A stretch of 64,000 nucleotides of DNA from Sternotherus odoratus (GCA_032164245.1 JAVMKO010000006.1:40817819-40881818), one strand, 5' to 3'. Counted from the stretch's first letter, positions 34,476 through 43,790 are shown. Numbers and translations are program-made. Notes: generated by a model from the sequence alone, not told the origin.

Positions 34476-36647
34476 TTTAAAAAGAAATTTTAGATACATC
34501 TCACCTTCTTAAACAGGGCAGACTTTTAAGTGCACTAGACTGCACATTTGTCTGAATCTCTTAGTTTCATTTTCAGTTTAGAAGAAGAAATAGCTAAAAT
34601 GACCTCACCCAAGTCTGTGGAAGGTCCCCTGAAACCTAGAAAACAAATAACCTGGAACATTATAACCTAAAATTCTCATATAAAGACTTGATAACTTCAG
34701 AATAATTAGAGCAATTTTTGATGCATCAATATGTCTGTACCTTAAAAGGCTATAAATTATAAAGTATTTAGTAAATGTCTCTCTTAGTTTTTGTAGGAAA
34801 TCTCTTCCATGTACTATAAACTGCAAAACAATGTATATTCTCACCTTGTGTTGAACAGGGAACCATCATTAGGTAGAGTATTAAAATTGAGCACTTCACA
34901 CTTCTGTTTTTTGTACTTGAGAAAAGGACAAATGGCCAGAAGGAAATAAGTTTCTATGAAGTTCTGAAGGTGTTCACTCTCTTGGAACCATAAAAAAAAT
35001 GTCTCTCTAGTAGATAGAGGGAGAGACACAGTTAACTCTCTTTTTCAAAGATGATCTTGGTAAACTGGCAGAAAGGTGCATACATGGGTTAGTTAATGAG
35101 AAATCAACAGTGTCGAAACAGCAAAAAAATAACTTTAGAAATGCTTGGCTGAATAAGCAAAGATTTAAGGAACTGACTCAGTGGTAGAATATTTGTTGGG
35201 TTTCTACTCCCTTTTCCATGCCCCTCTCTTTTTTCCTTCCCTTCTCTCATTTTTACTCCCTCCTGTTGCTTTCCTTCCTACTTTCATTTCTTAATAATAA
35301 TTTAGACTATTCTACATTGCAGCAATAGGTGAAGAATTTGAAGCCACAGAGGGATAGGTCCTATCAGATGTATAATTGGATTATAGACTTTATCTAATTT
35401 TTAAAAAATTATAACAAGGAAGACAAAAATCATTTTTGTTTTCTGAGGGAAGCTTCCCTGGATTGGTAGATAAATGCTAAAACCAGGCTTGTAGCTTATT
35501 ATTTAAAACTTGATTTTCATGTTGCATCACTGTGTATGTCTAGAACCTTGTTTAAGAAAACTATTCACCATGCAAAGTTTTAAATGCACAGTATCAAAGA
35601 ATAATTTTTGACATTTTGATTCATACATGCTTATAAAGCTCCAAGACAACATGGTTTAATTATAAAACATATTTCTACTGCCTTAGTCATGCCAATTAAA
35701 TTTGATTGGATACTTTCTTTATTCAACAAGCCCCTTTCATGTCATTTTAATTTACTGTCAAAGCAGCCTGAATATTGGAAACTAAATTATTTACTACAGC
35801 CCATAAGCCAATAATGTTCCATTTGTCTCATACAGAGGGAGACTAGACTAACAAGATTATTAAGGACATTACTTGTAATAGCGAATGTCCTTCACTTTAT
35901 TTGAGCTTCATGCTGTGCTTTCAGAGATCATACTCAAAAGAGCTCCATTTCATTCCGTCACAGAACCTCTGATACAAATTATTCTTCGCTGGCTTTGTAA
36001 TACTCTGATTATAGAGAAAGTGGACCCGATATTGTTGAGTAAAAACAGAAGCTTCTTCTCTTCTAAGAAAACTACATAGTTTATTTGTGCTGAACACCTT
36101 TGATTCACTCCCTTATGCCAATGATGCAGAACAGGGAAAAATCAAATGAATTTATCAGACATGACATTTCACAGATTTAATTGACAGGGGCTTTGGTTAT
36201 CGCTGCAAAAATTTCAAACTAAATTCTGAAACTTAAATTCACGTGGTTAAATCAATCTTATAAATTCTTACAAACACTATGTAAGGAATGCACTAGCTGT
36301 AATATAGAACTAACTTTAGTAAAACATCAAACAGCATTTCACAAAAAGATACTGGAAAAATAGAATTCAAACTATCTTGTATAGAAGCCTGCCACATGGA
36401 CTGAGTACTGGATAATGGACTGTTAACACAGAGAGGATAAATAACAACATATCAACTTTGGGGAAGATATCCTTGGGCCTAGTGTTAACATCTTCATTAT
36501 GATCCCAGTTCAGTAAGAGACTTAGGCATGTGCCTGACTTTAAGCATACAAGTAGTCCTATTTAAGTCACTGGAATTACTTGTGTGCTTCAAGTTAGACC
36601 TGTACTTACGCACCCTGCTGAACTGAGGCCTGTCTTGGAAAGTAAAA
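34476..36647. other. Single-copy-like non-coding DNA
   Basis: AT-rich; no exon, repeat or RNA gene recognised up to the DIRS element. Confidence 0.45.
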
Positions 36648-36854
36648 AGAACAGTTACTTACCTCGTAACGTTGGTTCTTCGAGATGTGTTGCTCATGTC
36701 CATTCCCATATGTGTGTGCGTTCCGCGCATGCCCGGTCCGGAAAGCTTTTCCCCAGCGGTACCCGTAGGGTCGGCAGGGGCGACCCCTGGAGTGGCGCCC
36801 TTATGGCCATGTATATATGCCCCTGCCGACCCTCCCCCCGCTCAGTTCCTTCTT
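36648..36854. repeat. DIRS left inverted terminal repeat
   Basis: From CATTCCCATATGTGTGTGCG (36696) to CTCAGTTCCTTCTT (36854) it is the reverse complement of the right ITR with no difference that I can find by eye. Its outer end carries about 28 extra bases (AGAACAGTTACTTACCTCGT..) not in the right ITR, and it has a short variant next to TTCTTCGAG. Because this is the 3' side for the minus-strand element, it probably contains transcript 3' end signals. Confidence 0.93.
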
Positions 36855-36890
36855 GCCGGTACTCCGACAGAGGGGAGGCGGGTGGGATTC

Positions 36891-36989
36891 GGAATGGACA
36901 TGAGCAACACATCTCGAAGAACCAACGTTACGAGGTAAGTAACTGTTCTTTCTTCTTCGAGTGCTTGCTCATGTCCATTCCCATATGTG
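36891..36989. repeat. DIRS internal complementary region
   Basis: The first ~58 bases (GGAATGGACATGAGCAACAC..ACTGTTCT) are the exact reverse complement of the outer left ITR (36648-36705). The following ~43 bases (TTCTTCTTCGAGTGCTTGCT..CATATGTG) are the exact reverse complement of the outer right ITR. In DIRS elements this segment is thought to template completion of both ends and circularisation. Its place just after the recombinase ORF is the canonical one. Confidence 0.95.
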
Positions 36990-37001
36990 ACTTACGAGCA
37001 G

Positions 37002-39896
37002 TCATCTCGGAGGAGGGAGAGGAGTACTTTGAGTACCTGTTAACAGGACCGCCTGTCCCACAGCTGCGTCCTCCATCGACTGCTGCACGATGGCGTAGTG
37101 CGACGTGAAGGTGTGCACTGAAGACCACGTCGCTGCTCTACAGATGTCGACGATTGGAACGTGTGCCAGGAACGCCGTGGACGCGGCCTGGGCCCTGGTG
37201 GAATGCGCCGACAGTGCTGGTGGAGTAGCATTCGAGAGGTTATAAGCCAATTTGATACAAGAGGTGATCCAGGCCGAGAGGCGCTGAGTAGAAATTGGTA
37301 ACCCCTTCATCCTTTCTGCCACTGAAATAAAAAGTTGTGGAGATTTACGAAAGCCTTTGGTCCTTTCTATATAAAAGGCTAAAGCTCTTTTGACGTCCAA
37401 CGAGTGAAGCATTCTTTCCCTGTTATCCGCATGGGGTTTGGGAAAAAACACCGGTAGGAACACCTCCTGATTCAGATGAAAGGGCGAGACTACTTTGGGC
37501 AGGAAGGCTGGGTGAGGACGTAACTGAACCTTATCTCTATGGAAGATCGTGTAGGGCGGCTCAGAAGTGAACGCCCTAATCTCAGAGACTCTGCGTGCCG
37601 AAGTGATTGCTACTAAGAACGCGGTCTTCCATGAGAGATAAGAAAGGGGGCAGGAGGATATGGGTTCAAACGGGGGTTTCATTAGGGCCGTTAGAACCAG
37701 GTTGAGGTCCCAAGGGGGGGTTGGTTGGCGTATATGAGGATACAATCTCTCCAACCCTTTAAGGAATCTGCTAACCAAGGGGTTACTAAAGACCGAATTG
37801 TCATCGACCCCCGGGTGGAACGCCGAAATGGCGGCCAGGTGTACCCGAACAGTGGAAAGCGCTAGTCCTTGCTGCTTCAGCTCAAGGAGGTAGTCCAGGA
37901 TAGTGGAGACTGAAGAAGACAGGGGATCCACCCCCTTGTTCTGAGCCCACAGTGAGAAGCGCTTCCATTTGGCAGTGTAGGTTCCCCTTGTGGAGGGTTT
38001 TCTGCTACCCAGGAGGACCTCCCTGACTGAATCCGAGCACTGAAGCTCTGCTGGGTTCAGCCACGGATATACCACGCCGTGAGGTGGAGGGACTGGAGGT
38101 TGGGGTGCAACATCCTCCCGTGGTCTTGGGAGATCAGTGTCGGTGACAGGGGAAGTGTTATCGGCGTCGTCACACAGAGAGACAACAGGGTCGTGTACCA
38201 GTGTTGCCGAGGCCAGGCCGGCGCTATTAGTATGATCGAAGCTTTGTCCTGACGGGCCTTCGCTAGTACCTTGTGTACGAGGGGGAACGGGGGAAATGCA
38301 TAGAGCAGACCCCCCGCCCATAGAGTGTGGAATGCGTCCCCCTCTGAACCTGGGCTGAGGTTGAGGAGGGAGCAAAACCTGTGGCACTTCCTGTTGGCCT
38401 TTGTGGCGAACAGGTCGAGGCGGGGAAACCCCCACCTCTGGAAAATTGAGTGGGCTACATCGGGTCTGAGAGACCATTCGTGACCCCGAAATGAGCGGCT
38501 CAGGGAGTCCGCCAGTACGTTCTGAACTCCCGGAAGGTAGGTCGCAGTGAGGGAGATCCCTCTGGGAATGCAGAACTCCCACAGGGCGAGGGCTTCCTTG
38601 CACAGGAGAGAGGAGCGAGCACCACCCTGTTTGTTTATATAAAACATCGAGGCCGTGTTGTCTGTTAGGACTGACACGCTCTTGCCCCTCAAGAGCGACT
38701 GGAACGTCTGGCATGCCAGGCGAACTGCTCTGAGCTCTCGAACATTTATGTGGAGGGACAACTCCTCCTGAGACCATAGGCCCTGAGTCGTGGCCTCCCC
38801 CAGGTGAGCTCCCCAACCCAGCGCCGAAGCGTCTGTCACCAACGTGATGGATGGTTGGGGCTTGTGAAAGGGCACCCCGCCTTCCAGGGACGTGGGCTGG
38901 AGCCACCAGTAGAGGGACTGCCTTACCTTCAATGGTAGAGTCACTACGAGGTCGAGGGGGTCTCTGCGCTGGTTGTATACCTTCGCGAACCAGGCTTGCA
39001 GAGGACGAAGATGGAGCCTTGCAAATGGCACCACGTAAGTGCACGCTGCCATGTGTCCCATCAGGACCATACAGTTCCTTGCTGTTGTCATGGGAGACCG
39101 GAGGAGTGGTCGAATAATGTCCCCCATGGTTTTGGCCCGAGAGGGAGGTAGGAAGGCTCTCGCGCGGCGAGAGTCTAGAATCACCCCAATGAACTCGATT
39201 TTCTGGGTAGGGATGAGGGTTGATTTCGGCACGTTCAGAATGAGTCCCAGCTTTAGGAAGGTGGCTCTGATGAACGTTATTTGCGATAGAAGCAGGTCCC
39301 TCGACTGTGCCTTGATGAGCCAATCGTCCAGGTAAGGGTAGACATGGATGCCGTTTCGTCTGAGGAATGCTGCGACCACCGCCATGCATTTCGTGAATAC
39401 CCTTGGAGCTGAGGAGAGGCCGAACGGAAGGACGGTGAACTGATAGTGTCGGGATCCCATCACGAACCTCAGGAATCGTCTGTGACTCGGGGTGATGGAA
39501 ATATGGAAATATGCGTCTTTTAAGTCGAGGGCGGCGAACCAGTCTCCATGATCCATAGCAGGAATTATGACAGCCAATGAGAGCATGCGAAACTTCAGCT
39601 TCTTTATGTAGGAGTTGAGGCCTCGCAAGTCCAGGATGGGGCGGAGCCCCCCTTTGGCCTTCGGGATAAGGAAATAACGGGAGTAGTAACCCTTGCCCCG
39701 AAATTCTTGAGGAACCTCCTCGATGGCACCCAAAGACAAGAGGGTATGAACCTCCTGTTCTAGGAGTTGCTCGTGAGATGGGTCCCTGAAGAGGGACGGG
39801 CACGGGGGATGGGTGGGAGGGAGAACAGAGAATTGGATAGAATATCCCATCTCTACCAGGCTGAGAACCCACTTGTCCGAGGTGATAAAGGACCAT
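37002..39896 (-). CDS. DIRS tyrosine recombinase; only the last ~350 codons carry the domain
   Basis: The recombinase inserts the circular DNA form. The 964-codon frame has two parts. Codons 1 to about 613 overlap the RT ORF in another frame and show no domain. Codons about 625-964 form the recombinase: an N-terminal SAM-like helical part (SVREVLLGSRKPSTRGTYTA), then a catalytic domain with the first Arg in SARRVSEIRAF, HxxR in SAHSTRAQAAS, a Trp in ATWSSVHTF and the nucleophile Tyr in SHYAIV. All appear intact. The true start is probably near 38050, or the protein is made by frameshift from RT; the listed start is just the first Met. The frame is also in phase with Gag past its stop. The stop lies 13 bases before the ICR. 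Confidence 0.88.
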   Translation of the reverse strand: MVLYHLGQVGSQPGRDGIFYPILCSPSHPSPVPVPLQGPISRATPRTGGSYPLVFGCHRGGSSRISGQGLLLPLFPYPEGQRGAPPHPGLARPQLLHKEAEVSHALIGCHNSCYGSWRLVRRPRLKRRIFPYFHHPESQTIPEVRDGIPTLSVHRPSVRPLLSSKGIHEMHGGGRSIPQTKRHPCLPLPGRLAHQGTVEGPASIANNVHQSHLPKAGTHSERAEINPHPYPENRVHWGDSRLSPRESLPTSLSGQNHGGHYSTTPPVSHDNSKELYGPDGTHGSVHLRGAICKAPSSSSASLVREGIQPAQRPPRPRSDSTIEGKAVPLLVAPAHVPGRRGALSQAPTIHHVGDRRFGAGLGSSPGGGHDSGPMVSGGVVPPHKCSRAQSSSPGMPDVPVALEGQERVSPNRQHGLDVLYKQTGWCSLLSPVQGSPRPVGVLHSQRDLPHCDLPSGSSERTGGLPEPLISGSRMVSQTRCSPLNFPEVGVSPPRPVRHKGQQEVPQVLLPPQPQPRFRGGRIPHSMGGGSALCISPVPPRTQGTSEGPSGQSFDHTNSAGLASATLVHDPVVSLCDDADNTSPVTDTDLPRPREDVAPQPPVPPPHGVVYPWLNPAELQCSDSVREVLLGSRKPSTRGTYTAKWKRFSLWAQNKGVDPLSSSVSTILDYLLELKQQGLALSTVRVHLAAISAFHPGVDDNSVFSNPLVSRFLKGLERLYPHIRQPTPPWDLNLVLTALMKPPFEPISSCPLSYLSWKTAFLVAITSARRVSEIRAFTSEPPYTIFHRDKVQLRPHPAFLPKVVSPFHLNQEVFLPVFFPKPHADNRERMLHSLDVKRALAFYIERTKGFRKSPQLFISVAERMKGLPISTQRLSAWITSCIKLAYNLSNATPPALSAHSTRAQAASTAFLAHVPIVDICRAATWSSVHTFTSHYAIVQQSMEDAAVGQAVLLTGTQSTPLPPPR

Positions 39897-40069
39897 GCCT
39901 GGTAGAAATGGGATAAACGGTTCACAAACGGGAGGGAAATCATGGAAGTGGAGGCTGGCTCGGCGTCCCCGGGCGCATCTTCAAAAGTTCGGCCTGGGTG
40001 CGGGAGGGTGATTGCTCCCTGGGCCTTGGGGTTGTCGGGAGGAAGATCGCTGTCGTCCTCTACCCCCAC
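38057..40069 (-). CDS. DIRS reverse transcriptase-RNase H-methyltransferase-like protein, 670 aa
   Basis: It copies element RNA into DNA. Domains in order: RT (residues about 90-300) with fingers text LRPILDLRGLNSYIKK, palm A ALDLKDAYFHISI, palm B LPFGLSSAPRVFTK and the catalytic box YLDDWLI; RNase H (about 395-530) with TDASALGWGAHLGE, the Glu of NVRELRAVRLA, LTDNTASMFY and NVLADSLSR, so all four acidic residues appear present. The C-terminal region (about 545-640) has DLFATKANRKCHRF and YAFPPFPLVHKVL, matching the DAM-like methyltransferase-related module of DIRS elements; the usual NPP core reads FPP here, so activity is doubtful. The start is the first Met, overlapping the Gag frame by 89 nt; how it is translated (frameshift, reinitiation) is not visible. 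Confidence 0.92.
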   Translation of the reverse strand: MGVEDDSDLPPDNPKAQGAITLPHPGRTFEDAPGDAEPASTSMISLPFVNRLSHFYQAWSFITSDKWVLSLVEMGYSIQFSVLPPTHPPCPSLFRDPSHEQLLEQEVHTLLSLGAIEEVPQEFRGKGYYSRYFLIPKAKGGLRPILDLRGLNSYIKKLKFRMLSLAVIIPAMDHGDWFAALDLKDAYFHISITPSHRRFLRFVMGSRHYQFTVLPFGLSSAPRVFTKCMAVVAAFLRRNGIHVYPYLDDWLIKAQSRDLLLSQITFIRATFLKLGLILNVPKSTLIPTQKIEFIGVILDSRRARAFLPPSRAKTMGDIIRPLLRSPMTTARNCMVLMGHMAACTYVVPFARLHLRPLQAWFAKVYNQRRDPLDLVVTLPLKVRQSLYWWLQPTSLEGGVPFHKPQPSITLVTDASALGWGAHLGEATTQGLWSQEELSLHINVRELRAVRLACQTFQSLLRGKSVSVLTDNTASMFYINKQGGARSSLLCKEALALWEFCIPRGISLTATYLPGVQNVLADSLSRSFRGHEWSLRPDVAHSIFQRWGFPRLDLFATKANRKCHRFCSLLNLSPGSEGDAFHTLWAGGLLYAFPPFPLVHKVLAKARQDKASIILIAPAWPRQHWYTTLLSLCVTTPITLPLSPTLISQDHGRMLHPNLQSLHLTAWYIRG

Positions 40070-42230
40070 CCCTTCCGCCTCTCCTTGGTTGGTCCCTCCT
40101 ATAAGGGGGAGCTTGGGAAGGCCTAACTGGCGGAGGCGGAGGGGGTCTGAAGGGCCTCCTTTGTCCTTGGGGAGTATGCAACCCCAGTGATCTAAGCATG
40201 GCCCTCGAATCTTTCATTGACTGGAGTTTTTTATCTGTATCGGCCGCAAACAGTCCTTGTCTGTCGAAGGGTAAATCCTGTATGGTGGCTTGCACCGGTG
40301 GTGGAATTCCCGACACGTGCAGCCACGCCCCACGACGCATGGCCACTGCTGTGGCTAGCTGTCTGGATGCCGAATCTGCCGAATCTAGGGCATCCTGGAG
40401 AGCAGCTCTGGAGACCAGCCTGCCTTCCTGGACGATCGCCCTAAAGTCCTGGATTGATTCCTTCGGGAGGGTCCCTTCAAATTTGGACATAGACGACCAA
40501 GTATTATATGCATATCTTCCCAGGGCGGCCTGCTGGTTTGCTATTCTTAGCTGCAATGCCGCCGACGAGTAGACCTTTCGCCCCCACAAGTCCAACTTTT
40601 TGGAGTCGTGGGACTTAGGGGTGGGTCCCGTCTGCCCCTGACGCTCCCGATAGTTTACCGCGTCTGCTACTAAAGTGCCTGGCGGGGGGTGGGTGAAAAG
40701 GTATTCGTACCCCTGCCTGGGTGCGAAATAGCGACGCTCCACTCCCCTTGCCGTCGGTGGAAGAGAAGAAGGGGTCTGCCACAAGGTCTCCATGGTGGAT
40801 TTAACTTTCCTCATAAACGGCAGAGCTATTTGGGGCGGTAGATTAGAGGCAAGGATGTCCATATTGGGATCCTCCTCCTCCTCCTGGACTTCCTCCGTCT
40901 GGAGGTTCAGATTCTGGGCCACCCTCTTCAATAGGTCCTGGTGGCCCCTGAGATCCATGGGGGGCAATGACATGGAAGTGCCCGCCACCGCGTCGTCCGG
41001 TGATGAAGAAGAGGAGGCTGGCTGGGGGTCGGCTACCTGGGGGTCCTCCTGGAACTGCTGCTGGTAGGCGTCCCTATCCTGCTCCTCATGCACCTGAGAT
41101 GCTGTACCAGATGGTCCAGGCTGGTCATCTCCCATCTCAGACTGTGGCCTCGTTATAGTGGCGGACACCGGGCCCCTTGGTACCGAGGGCAATGACGCTA
41201 TAGAGGCAGGGCCCTGAGCCTGATGGTAGGCAAAGGGCGTCCAGAATGGCCATGGGCTGGTGGCCTGTCTGCCCTCCTCGTATTGACGGTGCCGACGGTG
41301 TGAAGAATGACGGTGCCGTGAGTGGTGCCGTCGAGACGAGCGGTGGCTGTGCCTCGACCTCGAGCGATACGAGGATACGTCCGACCCGGAGGAGTACTCC
41401 GACTGGGACCAGGGCGGTGCCGCGCCATCCGGTGCCACCAGCCTGCCGTAGACATCCGGCTTGCCAGGGTACATGTAGCCCTGCGGTGCCGGCCGGGCCG
41501 GTGCCGGAACTAGCGGTGCCGAGGGCCCCACTGGTGGCTGGAGAGAGGGAGCTGGCGGTGCCGGCGCCGCTGTCAAGGGCGGTGCGGACGGTGCCGCTAT
41601 ACGGGGGACCGGTGCCGGGACGATGAAGTCCGGTGCCGGGTCCGTGGTGAGGCCAATAAGGTCCTCCGCTGCGACGAACACCTCCGGGGTGGATGGGATC
41701 CCTATCCCGGGTGTCTCGCTTTCCAGGGGGAGTTCTTCTTCAGGGGGAATCACCCCTAACTCCGGTGCCGCCGGTGCCGGTGTGGGCTCTAAACGGGGCC
41801 GCCTCGCGCGCTCCGGAGCTGCCAACACCTTTGAGGGATCACCCGTGGACCTACGCACCGGGGAGCGCCCTCTTGATTTCTTAGAAGGCACCGGGGATTG
41901 AGACCGGTGCCTTCTAGATGAACCTGCACCGTGCCGGGGAGACCGGTGCCGGGAGGACTTCGCGGTCTTCGGTGCCTCGGTGCCGCGGACCGATGCCGGT
42001 GCGCTGCCCGATGCCGCCGGCTCCGCTGGTTGCAGGGCGGACTCCATTAAGATGAGTTTAAGCCTGGAGTCTCGCTCTTTCTTCGTACGGGGTTTGAAGC
42101 CCTTGCAGATCGTACAGCGATCCGTTTGATGTCCCTCGCCGAGGCACTTCAGACAGCGAGAGTGTGGATCGCTGATGGGCATGGGCCTCCCGCAAGCCTT
42201 GCACGCTTTGAACCCTGACGCCTCAGGCAT
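39981..42230 (-). CDS. DIRS Gag-like protein, 749 aa
   Basis: A putative structural and nucleic-acid-binding protein of the retrotransposon particle. The N-terminus (residues about 8-45) has paired CxxC motifs: CKACGRPM, DPHSRCLKCLGEGH and CTICKGF, a zinc-finger-like arrangement typical of vertebrate DIRS Gags. Residues about 60-150 are basic and Ser/Arg-rich. Residues 190-250 are a Pro/Ala low-complexity tract coded by many CGGCACC heptamers. Residues 290-325 are Arg/His/Ser-rich. Residues 400-700 are a helical region, and the tail is an RGG-type box (RRGGRGGGRGRQR), suited to RNA binding. The start is the first Met of the frame, 177 bases inside the right ITR. Its end overlaps the RT frame by 89 nt in another frame. 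No stops or frameshifts. Confidence 0.9.
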   Translation of the reverse strand: MPEASGFKACKACGRPMPISDPHSRCLKCLGEGHQTDRCTICKGFKPRTKKERDSRLKLILMESALQPAEPAASGSAPASVRGTEAPKTAKSSRHRSPRHGAGSSRRHRSQSPVPSKKSRGRSPVRRSTGDPSKVLAAPERARRPRLEPTPAPAAPELGVIPPEEELPLESETPGIGIPSTPEVFVAAEDLIGLTTDPAPDFIVPAPVPRIAAPSAPPLTAAPAPPAPSLQPPVGPSAPLVPAPARPAPQGYMYPGKPDVYGRLVAPDGAAPPWSQSEYSSGSDVSSYRSRSRHSHRSSRRHHSRHRHSSHRRHRQYEEGRQATSPWPFWTPFAYHQAQGPASIASLPSVPRGPVSATITRPQSEMGDDQPGPSGTASQVHEEQDRDAYQQQFQEDPQVADPQPASSSSSPDDAVAGTSMSLPPMDLRGHQDLLKRVAQNLNLQTEEVQEEEEDPNMDILASNLPPQIALPFMRKVKSTMETLWQTPSSLPPTARGVERRYFAPRQGYEYLFTHPPPGTLVADAVNYRERQGQTGPTPKSHDSKKLDLWGRKVYSSAALQLRIANQQAALGRYAYNTWSSMSKFEGTLPKESIQDFRAIVQEGRLVSRAALQDALDSADSASRQLATAVAMRRGAWLHVSGIPPPVQATIQDLPFDRQGLFAADTDKKLQSMKDSRAMLRSLGLHTPQGQRRPFRPPPPPPVRPSQAPPYRRDQPRRGGRGGGRGRQRSSSRQPQGPGSNHPPAPRPNF

Positions 42231-42406
42231 AACCTGACGCCAGGGAACAAAGAACTAACTATCTAACACTAAATCTATGTAAACAACAACTCTAACTACT
42301 CTAATTAACTACACAATGCACTATCTAAATATCTAATTAACTAACTAACTACGAGATAAGGATACCGCACGAGAAGAGCACTGTTCCAGCAACCGCCACG
42401 GACGGA

Positions 42407-42586
42407 AAGAAGGAACTGAGCGGGGGGAGGGTCGGCAGGGGCATATATACATGGCCATAAGGGCGCCACTCCAGGGGTCGCCCCTGCCGACCCTACGGGT
42501 ACCGCTGGGGAAAAGCTTTCCGGACCGGGCATGCGCGGAACGCACACACATATGGGAATGGACATGAGCAAGCACTCGAAGAAGAA
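42407..42586. repeat. DIRS right inverted terminal repeat
   Basis: It runs from AAGAAGGAACTGAGCGGGG to the end CGAAGAAGAA and mirrors the left ITR. As the 5' side of the minus-strand element it is the likely promoter. Confidence 0.93.
42442..42449 (-). promoter_or_regulatory. TATA-like box in the DIRS right ITR
   Basis: GCATATATACATGG reads as CATGTATATATGC on the minus strand, about 210 bases before the Gag-like start. The same box occurs in the left ITR, so transcription could also start there in the opposite direction. Motif only; no start site is known. Confidence 0.35.
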
Positions 42587-42609
42587 CTGGGAGATGCTGT
42601 AAACATTTA

Positions 42610-42672
42610 AGAATGAAGAAGTGGGTCTTCGCCCACAAAAGGGTCTATAAGGTGCTACAAGACTCTTTGTAA
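42610..42672 (+). repeat. Penelope-like terminal fragment beside DIRS
   Basis: TGAAGAAGTGGGTCTTCGCC, CACAAAAGGG, TCTATAAGGTGCTACAAGAC and TCTTTGT match the terminal sequence of the element at 51263 (opposite strand), with an internal deletion. The hairpin GTGGGTCTTCGCCCAC is in the position of hammerhead stem II; the following GAAA reads AAAA. Confidence 0.55.
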
Positions 42673-42759
42673 CATTTAAGAAATATCCAAAAAAACAATA
42701 CAAAGGAAGATAGGGAAGTTTTAAGAAGGCGGGAAGTGGGAGGGTGTTGGACTATCCCC

Positions 42760-42910
42760 TCAAGAGACCCCCCCCCCGACTCTAATCACACACACCCCCG
42801 GGCCCCATCCATATCCAACCCCACTGATCCTGTTCCCTGACTGCCCAACCCCTAACCCTAGCCACACACCCAGCCCCTGACCAGCCCCATGGAACTCCCA
42901 TGCCCTATAC
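42760..42910. repeat. C-rich block, possibly interior of a hAT element
   Basis: CCCTGACTGCCCAACCCCTA, ACCCCACTGATCCTG and related text resemble the interiors at 29640-29900 and 63740-64000. No terminal repeats are visible, so it may be a fragment or independent C-rich DNA. Confidence 0.35.
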
Positions 42911-43041
42911 TGCCTGCCCCAAGGAGTCTGCACTATAAAAATACCATAAAAGCAGGTGATAGAAATAAATGAGGAAGAGAATTAGGGGACCCAAAGTCAA
43001 GGATAAATTAATACTGTTTACGTCTTTTTGTACTCAACAGG

Positions 43042-43782
43042 TAGGACCCTACCAAATTTACGGTCCATTTTGGTCAATTACATGGTCACAGGATTTAAAA
43101 AATCATAATTTTCATCATTTCAGATATTTAAATATGAAATTTCACAGTACTATAATTGTAGGGGTCCTGTGTGTGTGGGAAGGGGGGGTTGCAAGGTTAT
43201 AGCAGGGGAGGTTGAGGTACCACTATTCTTACTTCTGTACTGCTGCTGGCAGTGGTGCTGCCTTCAGAGCTGGACAGCCAGAGATTGGTGGCTGCTGGCT
43301 AGGAACCAGCAGCAGCGCAGAAATAAGGATGACATGGTATTGCACTGCCATCCTTACATCTGTGCTGCCGCCTTCAGAGCTGGGCCCTGGATCAGCAGCC
43401 ACCACTGTCCGGCCACCCAGCTCTGAAGACAGCAGCAGAGGAGTAAAGGTGGCAAGGTATGGTATCATCACCCTTACTTCTGCGTTGGTGCTGGGGGGGA
43501 GGGGGGGGGCTGCCTTCAGAGATGGACACCCAACCAACCACCATACCTCTCTGGCCACCCAGCTCTGAATGCAGTGCAGAAGTAATACCACAACACCCCT
43601 AAAATAACCTTGTGACCCTCTTCCAGCTCCCTTTAGGGTCAGGACCCCCAATTTGAGAAACAGTGGTATCACCCATGAACACTGTAAGGTAAAAGCATAT
43701 AAAAGACTAGATTTCATGAAGGGAGATGAGATTTCATTGTTTCTTGCGTGTTTTTCATGGCCATGAATTTGGTACGGCCATA
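43042..43782. mobile_element. Non-autonomous hAT element
   Basis: Termini: left TAGGACCCTACCAAATTTAC, right reverse complement TATGGCCGTACCAAATTCAT. The candidate 8-bp duplication is TCAACAGG (43034-43041) and TCAATAGG (43783-43790), one mismatch. The interior holds inverted and repeated GC-rich units around TGCCTTCAGAGCTGG and CCAGCTCTGAAGACAGCAGC. Interior frames (43169-43786) lack a domain. Confidence 0.82.
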
Positions 43783-43790
43783 TCAATAGG

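Larger units (their letters stand above)
36648..42586 (-). mobile_element. Apparently intact DIRS retrotransposon
   Basis: A complete DIRS1-type layout read right to left: right inverted terminal repeat (ITR), Gag-like ORF, RT/RNase H/methyltransferase-like ORF, tyrosine-recombinase ORF, internal complementary region (ICR), left ITR. All three frames are open. The ends are set by the ICR, which joins the reverse complements of the two outer ends: it reads AACTGTTCTTTCTTCTTCG, placing the left end at about 36648 and the right end at about 42586 (1-2 bases ambiguous because of shared A). No target duplication is evident, as expected for recombinase-mediated insertion. Unlike the flanks, the body is rich in CpG, another sign of recent arrival. 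Confidence 0.95.

Noticed and set aside
36584..37108. 174-codon plus-strand frame
   Set aside because: It crosses the DIRS left ITR and ICR antisense to the element; no domain.
38851..41901. Several plus-strand frames of 60-126 codons
   Set aside because: Antisense shadows of the GC-rich DIRS RT and Gag genes.
43229..43786. 185-codon minus-strand frame
   Set aside because: Interior of the hAT element at 43042-43782; no domain.
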